Shown piece by piece: positions 43,529 through 52,001 of a DNA stretch of 64,000 nucleotides. Where the stretch lies: contig NZ_JACHGN010000003.1 of the NCBI RefSeq assembly GCF_014202315.1, forward strand, positions 372,001-436,000, given 5' to 3'. How positions within the stretch are numbered: the stretch's first letter is position 1; every line of letters begins with the position of its first letter. Source of the DNA: Thermocatellispora tengchongensis. Its GTDB lineage: Bacteria > Actinomycetota > Actinomycetes > Streptosporangiales > Streptosporangiaceae. Below the pieces are notes generated by a model. It searched no databases. It was not told the origin of the DNA and saw nothing but the letters and a program-made list of their open reading frames with translations. A program made the position numbers and the translations under genes.

Positions 43529-44785
43529 ATGACGGTGACGACAGCGGTTGCCCCCGACATCGACCTCGCCGACCTCTCCTTCTGGCGGCGTCCGCCGCGC
43601 GAGCGGCACGAGGCGTTCGCCCGGCTCCGGCAGCTTGAGCACCCGGTGTTCTTCGAAGAGCGCCGCGTTCCGCTGCTCCGATCGGGCCGCGGCTTCTACG
43701 CGCTGGTACGCCACAGCGACGTGGTGGAGGCCAGCCGCAACGCCAAGGTCTTCTCCAGCGAGCCCGCCGTGACCAGCCCGGAGCCCCCGGGCTGGGTCAA
43801 GCACGTCTTCGGCGAGTCGATGGTCAACATGGACGACCCGCGCCACGCCCGGCTGCGCCGCATCGTCTCGCGCGCCTTCAGCCCCAAGATGCTCGCCAAC
43901 CTCCAGGGCGACATCGAGAAGGCCGCCACCCGCATCGTGGACGACGTGATCGCGGAGGGCCCGCGCGACTTCGTCACGCAGGTCGCCGCCCGGCTCCCCA
44001 TCCACGTCATCTGCGACATGATGGGCATCCCCGACGACATGCGGGCCAAGGTGCACGAGCACGTCGATGTGTCCACCGCCTACACCGGCGTGCGGCCCAG
44101 CCTGGCCCGCTCCGTCCGCATGGCGGGGCAGAACATGCTGGCCCTGGCCGCGCTCCAGCGCATGGTGATCAAGCTGGGCCGCGAGCGCTCCGAGTCGCCC
44201 CAGGGCGACCTGGTCTCCGCGCTGGTCACCGCCAACGTGGACGGCGAGAGGCTGACCTGGCGCGAGCTGGGCTCGTTCTTCGCGCTGCTGCTGGTCGCCG
44301 GCAACGAGACCGCCCGCAACACCATGGCCCACGGCGTCAAGCTGCTCACCGACAACCCCGAGCAGCGCGAGCTGCTGCTGTCCGACTTCGACGCGCACAT
44401 CGGCGGTGCGATCGAGGAGATGGTGCGCTACGTCTCACCGATCATGCAGTTCCGCCGCACCGTCACCGAGGACTACGACCTGCGCGGCCTGCACCTGAAG
44501 CCGGGCGACAAGGTCGTGCTGTTCTACGGCTCGGCCAACCGCGACGAGACCGTCTTCCCCGACCCCGACCGGTTCGACATCACCCGTACCGAGGTCAAGC
44601 AGCACGTCGGCTTCGGCGGGCCCGGCCCGCACTTCTGCCTGGGCGCCAACCTGGCCCGTCAGGAGATCCGCACGATGTACCGCGAGCTGTTCACCCGGCT
44701 CCCCGGGCTGCGTGCCCAGGGCGAGCCGGAGCTGCTGCTGTCCAACTTCGACAACAGCGTCCGCTCGCAGGGGTTCACCTTCTGA
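43529..44785 (+). CDS. Cytochrome P450 (CYP124/125-like)
   Basis: Haem monooxygenase of 418 aa. The I-helix is LLLVAGNETARN, the ExxR region follows in AIEEMVRYVSP, and the haem Cys370 lies in FGGPGPHFCLGANLAR. The opening ADLSFWRRPPRERHEAFARLR and MVNMDDPRHARLRRIVSRAFSP recall actinobacterial CYP124/125/142 enzymes that hydroxylate sterol or branched-lipid side chains. No ferredoxin gene is adjacent. Convergent with an MFS exporter (11-bp overlap). Substrate is inferred from overall resemblance only. Confidence 0.88.
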   Translation: MTVTTAVAPDIDLADLSFWRRPPRERHEAFARLRQLEHPVFFEERRVPLLRSGRGFYALVRHSDVVEASRNAKVFSSEPAVTSPEPPGWVKHVFGESMVNMDDPRHARLRRIVSRAFSPKMLANLQGDIEKAATRIVDDVIAEGPRDFVTQVAARLPIHVICDMMGIPDDMRAKVHEHVDVSTAYTGVRPSLARSVRMAGQNMLALAALQRMVIKLGRERSESPQGDLVSALVTANVDGERLTWRELGSFFALLLVAGNETARNTMAHGVKLLTDNPEQRELLLSDFDAHIGGAIEEMVRYVSPIMQFRRTVTEDYDLRGLHLKPGDKVVLFYGSANRDETVFPDPDRFDITRTEVKQHVGFGGPGPHFCLGANLARQEIRTMYRELFTRLPGLRAQGEPELLLSNFDNSVRSQGFTF

Positions 44786-46280
44786 CGTCGCCCGCCCCGT
44801 CGCGGCCGGTTTCGAGCGGCGGGGCGCCGACGGCGCAGTGCGTACGGCACTCGGGCCGCGGCGCCTCGGGTTCGGCGAGCACGTTGCGCCGGATCGTGAC
44901 GAACGCGACCAGCGCGGCCAGCGCCAGCATGGCCGCGCTGACCAGCATCGAGATCCGGAACCCCGCGGTGAAGCCGGCCGGCGAGGTGTACGCCGCGCCG
45001 GTCAGCCCGGCCAGCGGCGGGATCGCGGCCACCGCGAGCAGCCCGCCGGTGCGGGCCACGGCGTTGTTCACCCCGCTCGCCACCCCGGCGTAGCGCTCCT
45101 CGGCGGTGGCCAGCACGGTCGCGGTCAGCGGCGCGACCGCGGCCGACAGGCCCAGCCCGAACAGCGTGACCGCGGGCAGCACGTCCACCAGGTACATCGC
45201 CCCGGGCCCCACCCGGCTCAGCAGCAGCATGCCGGCGGCGGTGGCCAGGATGCCCAGCGTCATCGGCAGCCGGGGCCCGATCCGCCGGGCCAGCTCGCCC
45301 GCCCGCGCCGACAGCAGCAGCATCAGCAGCGTGACCGGCAGCATCGCGCTGCCCGCCGCGACGGCGGAGAACCCGGCCGAGACCTGGAGCTGCACCACCA
45401 GCAGGAAGAACACCACGCCCATCGCCGCGTACATGATCAGGGTCACCACGTTGATCGCGGTGAACTCGCGGGAGCGGAACACCCCGACCGGCACCAGCGC
45501 CTGCGGCGAACGCCTGATCTCCAGCCAGGCGAACGCCGCGCCCAGCGCCGCCCCGGCCAGCAGCGGCAGCGGCGCGATGTCGATCAGCCCGTACGTCAGC
45601 GCGGCCAGGGCGAGCGCGGCCAGCGCCGCGCCGAGCACGTCGAAGCGGCCCGCGGCCTCGGTGTCGCGGGTCTCGGGCACGTGCGGGATCGCCACCGCCA
45701 GCACGAGCGCCGCCAGCGGCAGGTTCAGCAGGAACACCCACCGCCAGCCCACCGACTCCACCAGCCCGCCGCCGACCAGCGGCCCGACCGCCCCGGCCAC
45801 CCCGCCGAGCCCGGACCACGCGCCCACCGCGCGCGGCCGGTCCTCCCGGACGAACGACGCCTGGATGATCGCCAGCGAGCCCGGCGTCAGCAGCGCGCCG
45901 CCCACGCCCTGCAACGCGCGGGCCGCCACCAGCGTCTGGATGTCGGGGGCCAGGCCGCACATCGCCGAGGCCACCGCGAACCAGATCACCCCGATGAGGA
46001 AGATCCGGCGCCGGCCGTAGCGGTCGCCCAGCGAGCCCCCGAGCAGGATCAGCCCGGCGAGCGTGAGGGTGTAGGCGTTGACCGTCCACTGCAGGCCCGA
46101 CATCCCGGCGCCCAGGCTCTCGCCGAGAGCGGGCAGCGCCACGTTCACCACGGTGGCGTCGAGCATGGCCATGCCCGAGGCCAGCACGGTGGTCAGCAGG
46201 ACCCAGCGCCCGGTCGCGGTGCCGAACCGCACGTGCCCGTCGCCCGGCGGCGTCTGCCCGGGACCGATCGAAGCGCTCAC
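44775..46280 (-). CDS. MFS drug-efflux transporter, DHA2 (EmrB/QacA) family
   Basis: Proton-driven exporter of 501 aa with about 14 membrane segments. Family signatures are MAMLDATVVNVALPALGE (motif D1), GDRYGRRRIF (motif A) and VGWRWVFLLNLPLA (motif C region). The GTG at 46280 is used; the frame upstream lacks coding character. It is divergent from the STM4015 gene (97 bp between starts), so it might export something linked to that cassette; this is inference only. Confidence 0.9.
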   Translation of the reverse strand: MSASIGPGQTPPGDGHVRFGTATGRWVLLTTVLASGMAMLDATVVNVALPALGESLGAGMSGLQWTVNAYTLTLAGLILLGGSLGDRYGRRRIFLIGVIWFAVASAMCGLAPDIQTLVAARALQGVGGALLTPGSLAIIQASFVREDRPRAVGAWSGLGGVAGAVGPLVGGGLVESVGWRWVFLLNLPLAALVLAVAIPHVPETRDTEAAGRFDVLGAALAALALAALTYGLIDIAPLPLLAGAALGAAFAWLEIRRSPQALVPVGVFRSREFTAINVVTLIMYAAMGVVFFLLVVQLQVSAGFSAVAAGSAMLPVTLLMLLLSARAGELARRIGPRLPMTLGILATAAGMLLLSRVGPGAMYLVDVLPAVTLFGLGLSAAVAPLTATVLATAEERYAGVASGVNNAVARTGGLLAVAAIPPLAGLTGAAYTSPAGFTAGFRISMLVSAAMLALAALVAFVTIRRNVLAEPEAPRPECRTHCAVGAPPLETGRDGAGDVRR

Positions 46281-46377
46281 CCGCCCATCATGCCAACCGA
46301 TCCCGCGGAACTGTCGCCCGCCTCTGGTAGTAATACACCCGTCCTGTCCCCGCAGTCCCAGCCACCCCGGAGCCCAC

Positions 46378-47340
46378 ATGGACCACGACGCCGAGTCCCG
46401 GAGCCTGTACGCGGCGACCTACCTCGGCCTGCCGACCGCGACCCTGCCCGAGGGCGGCGAGCAGGGCGCGCGCCTCCCCGCGGCGGGCGAGGCCGTGTGG
46501 GTGCTGCGCGGCGGCGGCGGGTACGCCGACCCCGATCCGACCTTCGCCGACCACTTCGCCCGGTTCCTCGACACCGTCGATCCGGCCGAGGTCAGGGCGA
46601 TCATCGTCGAAAGCTGGGAGGAGCCCTACTCCATCTCGGCGGACGTGCCGGTCGGCCTGCTCGCCGAGAACGCCGGCCGCCTCCCCGCGCTGCGCTCGAT
46701 CTTCCTGGGCGACATGGAGTCCGAGGTGTGCGAGATCTCCTGGATCAAGCAGGCCGACGTGACCCCGCTGCTGGAGGCGTACCCGAAGCTGGAGCGCCTG
46801 GAGGTGCGCGGCAGCGACGGCCTCGCGCTGCGCCCGGTGCGGCACGAGGCGCTGAAGATGCTCCGCTTCGAGTCCGGCGGCCTGCCCGGCGCGGTCGTGC
46901 GCGCGCTCGGCGAGTGCGACCTGCCCGCGCTGGAGCACCTGGAACTGTGGCTCGGCGAGGAGAGCTACGGCTGGGACGGCACCCTCGCCGACCTGGAGGG
47001 CATCCTGTCCGGCGCCCGCCTGCCCGCGCTGCGCCACCTCGGCCTTCAGGACAGCGAGATCCAGGACGAGATCGCCGCCGCGGTCGCCGCGGCCCCGATC
47101 GTGGCCCGGCTGGAGTCGCTGAGCCTGTCCATGGGCGTGCTCGGCGACGAGGGCGCCGAGGCCCTGCTGTCCGGCCAGCCCCTCACCCACCTGCGCAGCC
47201 TCGACCTGTCTCACCACTACATGAGCGACGACATGATGAAACGCCTGCGCGCGGCCCTGCCGGGCGTGGAGCTCGACCTGTCCGAGCAGGAGGCCCCCGA
47301 CGATGAGGACGGCTGGCGCTACATAGCGGTCGGCGAGTGA
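46378..47340 (+). CDS. STM4015 family protein (leucine-rich-repeat-like)
   Basis: Cytoplasmic protein of 320 aa, first gene of the STM4011-STM4015 cassette. Repeats with leucine-rich spacing are visible (LEAYPKLERLEVRG, LGECDLPALEHLELWLG, LSGARLPALRHLGLQDSEI, LTHLRSLDLSHHYMS). The C-terminus GWRYIAVGE is characteristic of the family. The ATG has GGAG 5 nt upstream. In Salmonella and many actinobacteria this gene sits with STM4014, STM4013 and two radical SAM genes. No function is known to me; a protein-binding or recognition role is plausible. Confidence 0.85.
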   Translation: MDHDAESRSLYAATYLGLPTATLPEGGEQGARLPAAGEAVWVLRGGGGYADPDPTFADHFARFLDTVDPAEVRAIIVESWEEPYSISADVPVGLLAENAGRLPALRSIFLGDMESEVCEISWIKQADVTPLLEAYPKLERLEVRGSDGLALRPVRHEALKMLRFESGGLPGAVVRALGECDLPALEHLELWLGEESYGWDGTLADLEGILSGARLPALRHLGLQDSEIQDEIAAAVAAAPIVARLESLSLSMGVLGDEGAEALLSGQPLTHLRSLDLSHHYMSDDMMKRLRAALPGVELDLSEQEAPDDEDGWRYIAVGE

Positions 47341-47375
47341 CCCACCGATGCCCCGCGTCGGCCCGCATCCCGTAC

Positions 47376-47469
47376 GCGTGGCCTGTACACCGTCCGGGGC
47401 CGGGAGTCGACGCACGTGAGAGGGCGGGTGAGCGGTGTGCGTGGCCTGTACGCCGTCCGGGGCCGGGAG
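47376..47469 (+). repeat. 63-bp-offset imperfect duplication before STM4013
   Basis: The 31-nt block 47376-47406 (GCGTGGCCTGTACACCGTCC onward) recurs at 47439-47469 with one mismatch. The second copy provides the GGGAG ribosome site (47464-47468) of the STM4013 gene. The first copy provides the same GGGAG (47402-47406) 9 nt before a GTG at 47416, creating a 22-codon micro-ORF. Confidence 0.85.
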
Positions 47470-47484
47470 CTGACGTATGCGTGA
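47416..47484 (+). CDS. Candidate 22-aa micro-ORF
   Basis: From GTG 47416 (GGGAG 9 nt upstream), 22 codons run to TGA 47482-47484, overlapping the STM4013 start by 8 nt. The peptide ends VRGLYAVRGRELTYA. It could be a by-product of the local duplication, a coupling leader, a residue of the missing STM4014 gene, or conceivably a small peptide substrate for the radical SAM enzymes. Nothing in the sequence decides between these. Confidence 0.2.
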   Translation: MRGRVSGVRGLYAVRGRELTYA

Positions 47485-48304
47485 CATGAACGCCGTCGTC
47501 GGCACGCACGATCTGCTGCTGGTGACGTTGGACACCCTCCGGTACGACGTGGCGGCCGAGCTGGTGGCGGCCGGGCGGCTGCCCGTGCTGGGCGGGGTGC
47601 TGCCGGGCGGGCGCTGGGAGCGGCGGCACGCGCCGGGGAACTTCACGTACGCGGCGCACGCGGCGATCCTGGCCGGGTTCCTGCCCACGCCGGTGGCGCC
47701 GGGGCCGCACCCTCGGCCGTTCGCGGCCCGGTTTCCGGGGAGCGAGACGACGGCGGAGGGGACGTGGGTGTTCGAGGGGCCGGACCTGCCGGCCGGGCTG
47801 CGTGCCGCCGGATATTTCACGATATGCATTGGCGGCGTGGGGTTCTTCAACAAACTGACCCCGCTGGGGTCGGTCCTGCCCGCCCTGTTCGACGACAGCC
47901 GCTGGGAGCCGGGCTTCGGCGTCACCGCGCCCGACTCCTTCGAGCGGCAGATCGAGGCCGCCGCGCAGGCCGTGGCCGCGGCGCGGGCGGCGCGCGGCGG
48001 CGGGCCGGTGTTCCTGTTCGTCAACGTGTCCGCGCTGCACCAGCCCAACTGGCACCACCTGCCGGGCGCGACCCGCGAGGACGGCGACACCCGGGCCAGC
48101 CACGCCGCCGCGCTCGAATACGTGGACCGGCACATCGGCCGGCTGTTCGCGCTGGTCACGCGGGAGCGCCCGGCGTACGCGATCGTCTGTTCCGACCACG
48201 GCACCGCCTACGGCGAGGGCGGCTACACCGGCCACCGCGTCGGCCACGAGGTGGTCTGGACCGTGCCCTACGGCGAGTTCGAGCTGCGACAGGGGGAGTA
48301 TTGA
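47477..48304 (+). CDS. STM4013/SEN3800 family hydrolase
   Basis: Alkaline-phosphatase/sulfatase-superfamily hydrolase of 275 aa. An N-terminal metal motif LLLVTLDTLRYD, the nucleophile region NFTYAAHAAIL (Thr57 as candidate nucleophile) and a C-terminal CSDHGTAYGEGG metal motif are present. GGGAG lies 8 nt before the ATG. Its stop overlaps the next start (TTGA). It should hydrolyse a phosphate or sulfate ester or a related bond; substrate unknown. Second gene of the cassette in this genome. Confidence 0.87.
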   Translation: MRDMNAVVGTHDLLLVTLDTLRYDVAAELVAAGRLPVLGGVLPGGRWERRHAPGNFTYAAHAAILAGFLPTPVAPGPHPRPFAARFPGSETTAEGTWVFEGPDLPAGLRAAGYFTICIGGVGFFNKLTPLGSVLPALFDDSRWEPGFGVTAPDSFERQIEAAAQAVAAARAARGGGPVFLFVNVSALHQPNWHHLPGATREDGDTRASHAAALEYVDRHIGRLFALVTRERPAYAIVCSDHGTAYGEGGYTGHRVGHEVVWTVPYGEFELRQGEY

Positions 48305-49611
48305 CCACGGCGGTTGCGATCGGCGGCCCGTACGAGAGCTACGTCTACGCCTACCCGCACAAGACGGCGTACCGGCGGCTCGACCCCAGGCCCGCGCTGG
48401 CCGAGGCGTGGGCGGGGGAGCGGCGCGACAGCCTGTTCCTGTACCTGCACATCCCGTTCTGCGAGATGCGCTGCGGGTTCTGCAACCTGTTCACCCGCAC
48501 CGGCGCGCCGGAGGAACTCGTCGGGGCCTACCTGGACGCGCTGGAGTCGCAGGCGGCGGTCGCAGGCGACGTGCTCGGCCCCGGCGCGCGCTACGCGAGC
48601 GGCGCGATCGGCGGCGGAACGCCCACCTACCTCACCGCCGCCGAGCTGACCCGCCTGTTCGACCTGGCCGAACGGATCACGGGCGGGAGCCCCATGCCGC
48701 TGTCGGTGGAGACCTCGCCCGCCACCGCGACCCCCGACCGGCTCGCCGTGCTGGCCGAGCGCGGCACGACCCGGGTCTCCATCGGCGTGCAGAGCTTCGT
48801 GGACGCCGAGGCCCGCGCCGCCGTGCGCCCGCAGCGCCGCGAGGAGGTGGAACGGGCGCTCGGCGCCATCCGCGCCGCCGGGTTCCCGGTGCTCAACATC
48901 GACCTCATCTACGGCATCGACGGCCAGACCGAGCGCACCTGGCGGCACTCGCTGGACGCCGCTCTGGCCTGGCGCCCCGAGGAGATCTACCTCTACCCCC
49001 TGTACGTCCGCCCGCTGACCGGCCTGGCCCGCCGCGGCGCCCGCGACCCCGAATGGGACTCCGCCCGCCTCACGCTGTACCGCGCCGGCCGCGACCACCT
49101 CCTGGCCGCCGGCTACGAGCAGGTGTCCATGCGCATGTTCCGCCTGCCCGGCACGGACGGCGGCACCGCGTACGACTGCCAGCGCGACGGCATGGTCGGC
49201 CTGGGCTGCGGCGCCCGCTCCTACACCACCGCGCTGCACTACTCCTACGACTACGCCGTGGGCGCGAGCCACGTGCGCGCGATCATCGACCGGTACGTCC
49301 GCCTGTCGCCCGCCGACTTCGCCGTCGCCCACCACGGCTACCGGCTCGACGAGGAGGACCGGCGGCGCAGGCACCTGATCCAGTCGCTGCTGCAGGCGCA
49401 GGGCCTGGACGCGGCGGCGTACCAGGCCAGGTTCGGCGCCGATCCCCGCGACGACTTCGCCGCGGAGTTCGCGGCCCTGGCCGAGCGCGGCTGGCTCGCC
49501 GACGGCGGGCTCGCGCTCACCCCCGAGGGCCTGGCCCACTCCGACGCCGTCGGGCCGGCCCTGTTCTCCGCGCGGGCCCGCGCCCTGATGGCGGAGTACG
49601 ACGCCCGGTGA
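48301..49611 (+). CDS. STM4012 family radical SAM protein (HemN-like)
   Basis: Radical SAM enzyme of 436 aa related to HemN/HemW. The 4Fe-4S motif is IPFCEMRCGFC (Cys54, 58, 61), followed by IGGGTPTYL, SVETSPATATPDRL and VSIGVQSFVD as in HemN. The C-terminal domain differs from coproporphyrinogen oxidase in length. A TTG start overlaps the STM4013 stop by 4 nt, indicating tight coupling. It forms a pair with STM4011. The reaction is unknown; haem biosynthesis is unlikely given the constant partnership. Confidence 0.9.
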   Translation: MTTAVAIGGPYESYVYAYPHKTAYRRLDPRPALAEAWAGERRDSLFLYLHIPFCEMRCGFCNLFTRTGAPEELVGAYLDALESQAAVAGDVLGPGARYASGAIGGGTPTYLTAAELTRLFDLAERITGGSPMPLSVETSPATATPDRLAVLAERGTTRVSIGVQSFVDAEARAAVRPQRREEVERALGAIRAAGFPVLNIDLIYGIDGQTERTWRHSLDAALAWRPEEIYLYPLYVRPLTGLARRGARDPEWDSARLTLYRAGRDHLLAAGYEQVSMRMFRLPGTDGGTAYDCQRDGMVGLGCGARSYTTALHYSYDYAVGASHVRAIIDRYVRLSPADFAVAHHGYRLDEEDRRRRHLIQSLLQAQGLDAAAYQARFGADPRDDFAAEFAALAERGWLADGGLALTPEGLAHSDAVGPALFSARARALMAEYDAR

Positions 49612-50459
49612 GCGACGGCCACCTGACGATCCTTTATCGCGGCCCCCTGGCGAGCTGCGACTACGACTGCGCCTACTGCCCCTTCGCCAAGCGCCGCGAC
49701 GACCCGGCCCGGCTGCGCGAGGACCGGGCGGCGCTGGAGCGCTTCACCGAGTGGGTGGCCGCGCAGGACCACCCGGTGTCGGTGCTGTTCACGCCGTGGG
49801 GTGAGGGGCTGGTGCGCTCGTGGTACCGGCGGGCCCTGGTGCGGCTCAGCCATCTGCCGAACGTCCGCCGGGCGGCGATCCAGACGAACCTGAGCGGCCG
49901 CACCGAGTGGACCGCCGAGGCCGATCTCGCCACGCTCGCCCTGTGGGCGACCTACCACCCCAGTCAGGTGACCCATGACCGCTTCCTCGGCAAGTGCCGC
50001 GACCTGGCGGAGCGCGGGGTGCGTTTCAGCGTGGGCGTCGTCGGCCTGCCCGAGCACCTGGCCCCGGCCCGCGCCCTGCGCGCCGGCCTGCCGCCCGAGG
50101 TGTACCTGTGGGTCAACGCCGCCGAAGGTCGCAGCTACACCGACGACGAGGCCGCCGAGTGGACCGCGATCGACCCCCTGTTCGGCTACAGCCGCCACCC
50201 GCACCCCAGTGCCGGACGCCCCTGCCGCACCGGCGAGAGCGTGATCTCGGTCGCCGGCGACGGCACCGTGCGCCGCTGCCACTTCGTCCCCGGGGTGCTG
50301 GGCAACCTCTACGACGGCACCTTCCGGGCCGCCCTGCGCCCCCGCCCCTGCCCGGCCGCGGCCTGCGACTGCCACATCGGCTACGTCCACCTGGAGTCGC
50401 TGCCGCTCTACGACGTCTTCGCGGGCGGGATCCTGGAGCGCATCCCGCACGGGTGGTGA
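49608..50459 (+). CDS. STM4011 family radical SAM protein
   Basis: Second radical SAM enzyme, 283 aa. The cluster motif is SCDYDCAYC (Cys17, 21, 24). Extra cysteines near the C-terminus (GRPCRTGE, VRRCHFVPG, RPCPAAACDC) look like a SPASM/auxiliary-cluster region, as in peptide- or cofactor-modifying enzymes. The GTG overlaps the STM4012 stop (GTGA). Last gene of the cassette. It ends 2 bp from the convergent DUF6745-type gene, leaving no room for a private terminator. Confidence 0.9.
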   Translation: MSDGHLTILYRGPLASCDYDCAYCPFAKRRDDPARLREDRAALERFTEWVAAQDHPVSVLFTPWGEGLVRSWYRRALVRLSHLPNVRRAAIQTNLSGRTEWTAEADLATLALWATYHPSQVTHDRFLGKCRDLAERGVRFSVGVVGLPEHLAPARALRAGLPPEVYLWVNAAEGRSYTDDEAAEWTAIDPLFGYSRHPHPSAGRPCRTGESVISVAGDGTVRRCHFVPGVLGNLYDGTFRAALRPRPCPAAACDCHIGYVHLESLPLYDVFAGGILERIPHGW

Positions 50460-50461
50460 CC

Positions 50462-51556
50462 TCAGGTCTCCTTCTCCGGCTGGTACTCCTCCGCGCTGAG
50501 CCCGAACGTCCAGGCCACGCCCTCGCGGGGGCTGCGCGTGAACGGCGGCACCCGCAGGAAGTACGTGCGGAACGTGCCGTCGGGCTCGGGCGTGGAGTTG
50601 ACCACCTCCACCATCGCCACCGGCTCGTCGTCGTTCATCAGGATGCGCCACAGCATGCCGGTCTCATCGCGCATCACCGGCTTGGCCCCGCTCTCGCGCA
50701 GGTAGCGCTCGTAGCCGTAGTGCTCCAGCATCACGCGGCGCAGCTCGGCGTTCTCCTCATTGTCGATCCGCGCCGGGGTCAGCGCGGCCAACTCCTGCGC
50801 GAACCCGGGCGGCACCGGCATGCCGTGCCAGGCGTGCAGCGCGAACCCGTCGCCGTACGCCACGGCGGGCCCCTCGGCCCGGTGCGGCCGCTCCAGCTCG
50901 TCGCGGTACGACGCGAGCGGCCGCTCGGAGACGATCGCCACCCGCTCGTACGGCCACCACCACCCGGCCGAGCACGCCACCTCGCCCAGCCCGCGCAGGG
51001 CCTCGCCGGGCAGCACCCGGTCGAAGACGGCCAGCCAGGGCGCGTCGTGCTGCCCCAGCACGGCGTCCAGCATGGCCCCGCGCAGCAGCGCCTCGGCCGT
51101 CGCGTCGTCGCCCGCGAGCCCGCGCACCTCCCGCCGCAGCATGGTGACCAGCCGGTTCACCGGATCCCACAGCGGCGCCGCGTGCTCGGCCCACGCCCGC
51201 GCCCACCCGGGCGCCCCCAGCCGCGCGTACGCCTCGGCCCGCGCCCGCTCCCACGGCACGGTGCGCACCTGGTGCCGCACCGACGCGCCCGGCCCGCCCC
51301 GCGCCACCTCCGCGATCTCCGGCAGCTCGCCGAACGGCCCGAGCGCCCGCGCGCCGCCCGTGGCCACCGCCGCCAGCACGGCCCCGCGCGCCGGCGAGGC
51401 CGCCCACACGATCCGCTCCGGCTCGGCCAGCCCCGCCGTCCGGTACGCCAGCCGCACCCCCGCCTCGGCCCGCTCCCGATCGGTGCTCCCGGCCCGGAAC
51501 GCGACCTCGCGCCAGTCCTCGGCGATCAGCGACGCCACCGCCTGCCCCCGTTCCAT
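50462..51556 (-). CDS. DUF6745-type protein of unknown function
   Basis: Protein of 364 aa, mostly helical with Ala/Glu-rich N-terminal repeats (two internal motifs with WRE/RAEA and PAR). The C-terminal domain contains RYLRESGAKPVMRDETGMLWR and VEVVNSTPEPDGTFRTYFLRVPPF. This C-terminus is the recognisable DUF6745 feature. The ATG overlaps the stop of the small upstream gene (TGATG), so the two are co-translated. It faces the radical SAM cassette tail to tail. No function known. Confidence 0.72.
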   Translation of the reverse strand: MERGQAVASLIAEDWREVAFRAGSTDRERAEAGVRLAYRTAGLAEPERIVWAASPARGAVLAAVATGGARALGPFGELPEIAEVARGGPGASVRHQVRTVPWERARAEAYARLGAPGWARAWAEHAAPLWDPVNRLVTMLRREVRGLAGDDATAEALLRGAMLDAVLGQHDAPWLAVFDRVLPGEALRGLGEVACSAGWWWPYERVAIVSERPLASYRDELERPHRAEGPAVAYGDGFALHAWHGMPVPPGFAQELAALTPARIDNEENAELRRVMLEHYGYERYLRESGAKPVMRDETGMLWRILMNDDEPVAMVEVVNSTPEPDGTFRTYFLRVPPFTRSPREGVAWTFGLSAEEYQPEKET

Positions 51557-51882
51557 CAGTCGGCCACCATCCGGTAGGCGCCGGGCACGTACTCGCGCTG
51601 CCGGACCACCCGGAACCACCCCTTGGGCAGCGCGATGGCCGCGTGCTCCTCGTGCACCACCCGCCCGCCGGAGGGCAGGTGCAGATAGGCGGGCGCCATC
51701 GCCCCCTCGCCCCGCACCAGGCTCCCGGGCCCCACCACGGCGTGCGCGTGCCCGGTGGCCTCGCCCAGGGCCAGCACCAGCCGCCCCCGCGAGTCGCGCG
51801 GCACGGACGGGGCCTCCCGCACCGCCGGCGGCACATCGCCCTCGCCGACCGGCACGATGAGAATGTCTCCCTGACGGTACAC
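51556..51882 (-). CDS. Small conserved protein partnering the DUF6745-type gene
   Basis: Protein of 108 aa, predicted beta-rich (YRQGDILIVPVGEG, GEATGHAHAVVG, YLHLPSGGRVVHEEHAAIAL, KGWFRVVRQREYVPG). The GTG at 51882 is preferred over GTG 51897 because AGGAGGA lies 5 nt upstream of it. Its stop overlaps the start of the DUF6745-type gene, implying one functional unit. The conserved GHAH motif could bind metal. Family unknown to me. Confidence 0.65.
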   Translation of the reverse strand: MYRQGDILIVPVGEGDVPPAVREAPSVPRDSRGRLVLALGEATGHAHAVVGPGSLVRGEGAMAPAYLHLPSGGRVVHEEHAAIALPKGWFRVVRQREYVPGAYRMVAD

Positions 51883-52001
51883 GGCTCTCCTCCTCACCTC
51901 GGTGATCGGAACCTAGCCGCCGGCACCGACAAATCCGTGGCCCGCGAACGCGCCGCCTGCACCCGCCGGTCGGGCGCGCGGAGGGCCGGCCTGGCGGGGC
52001 C

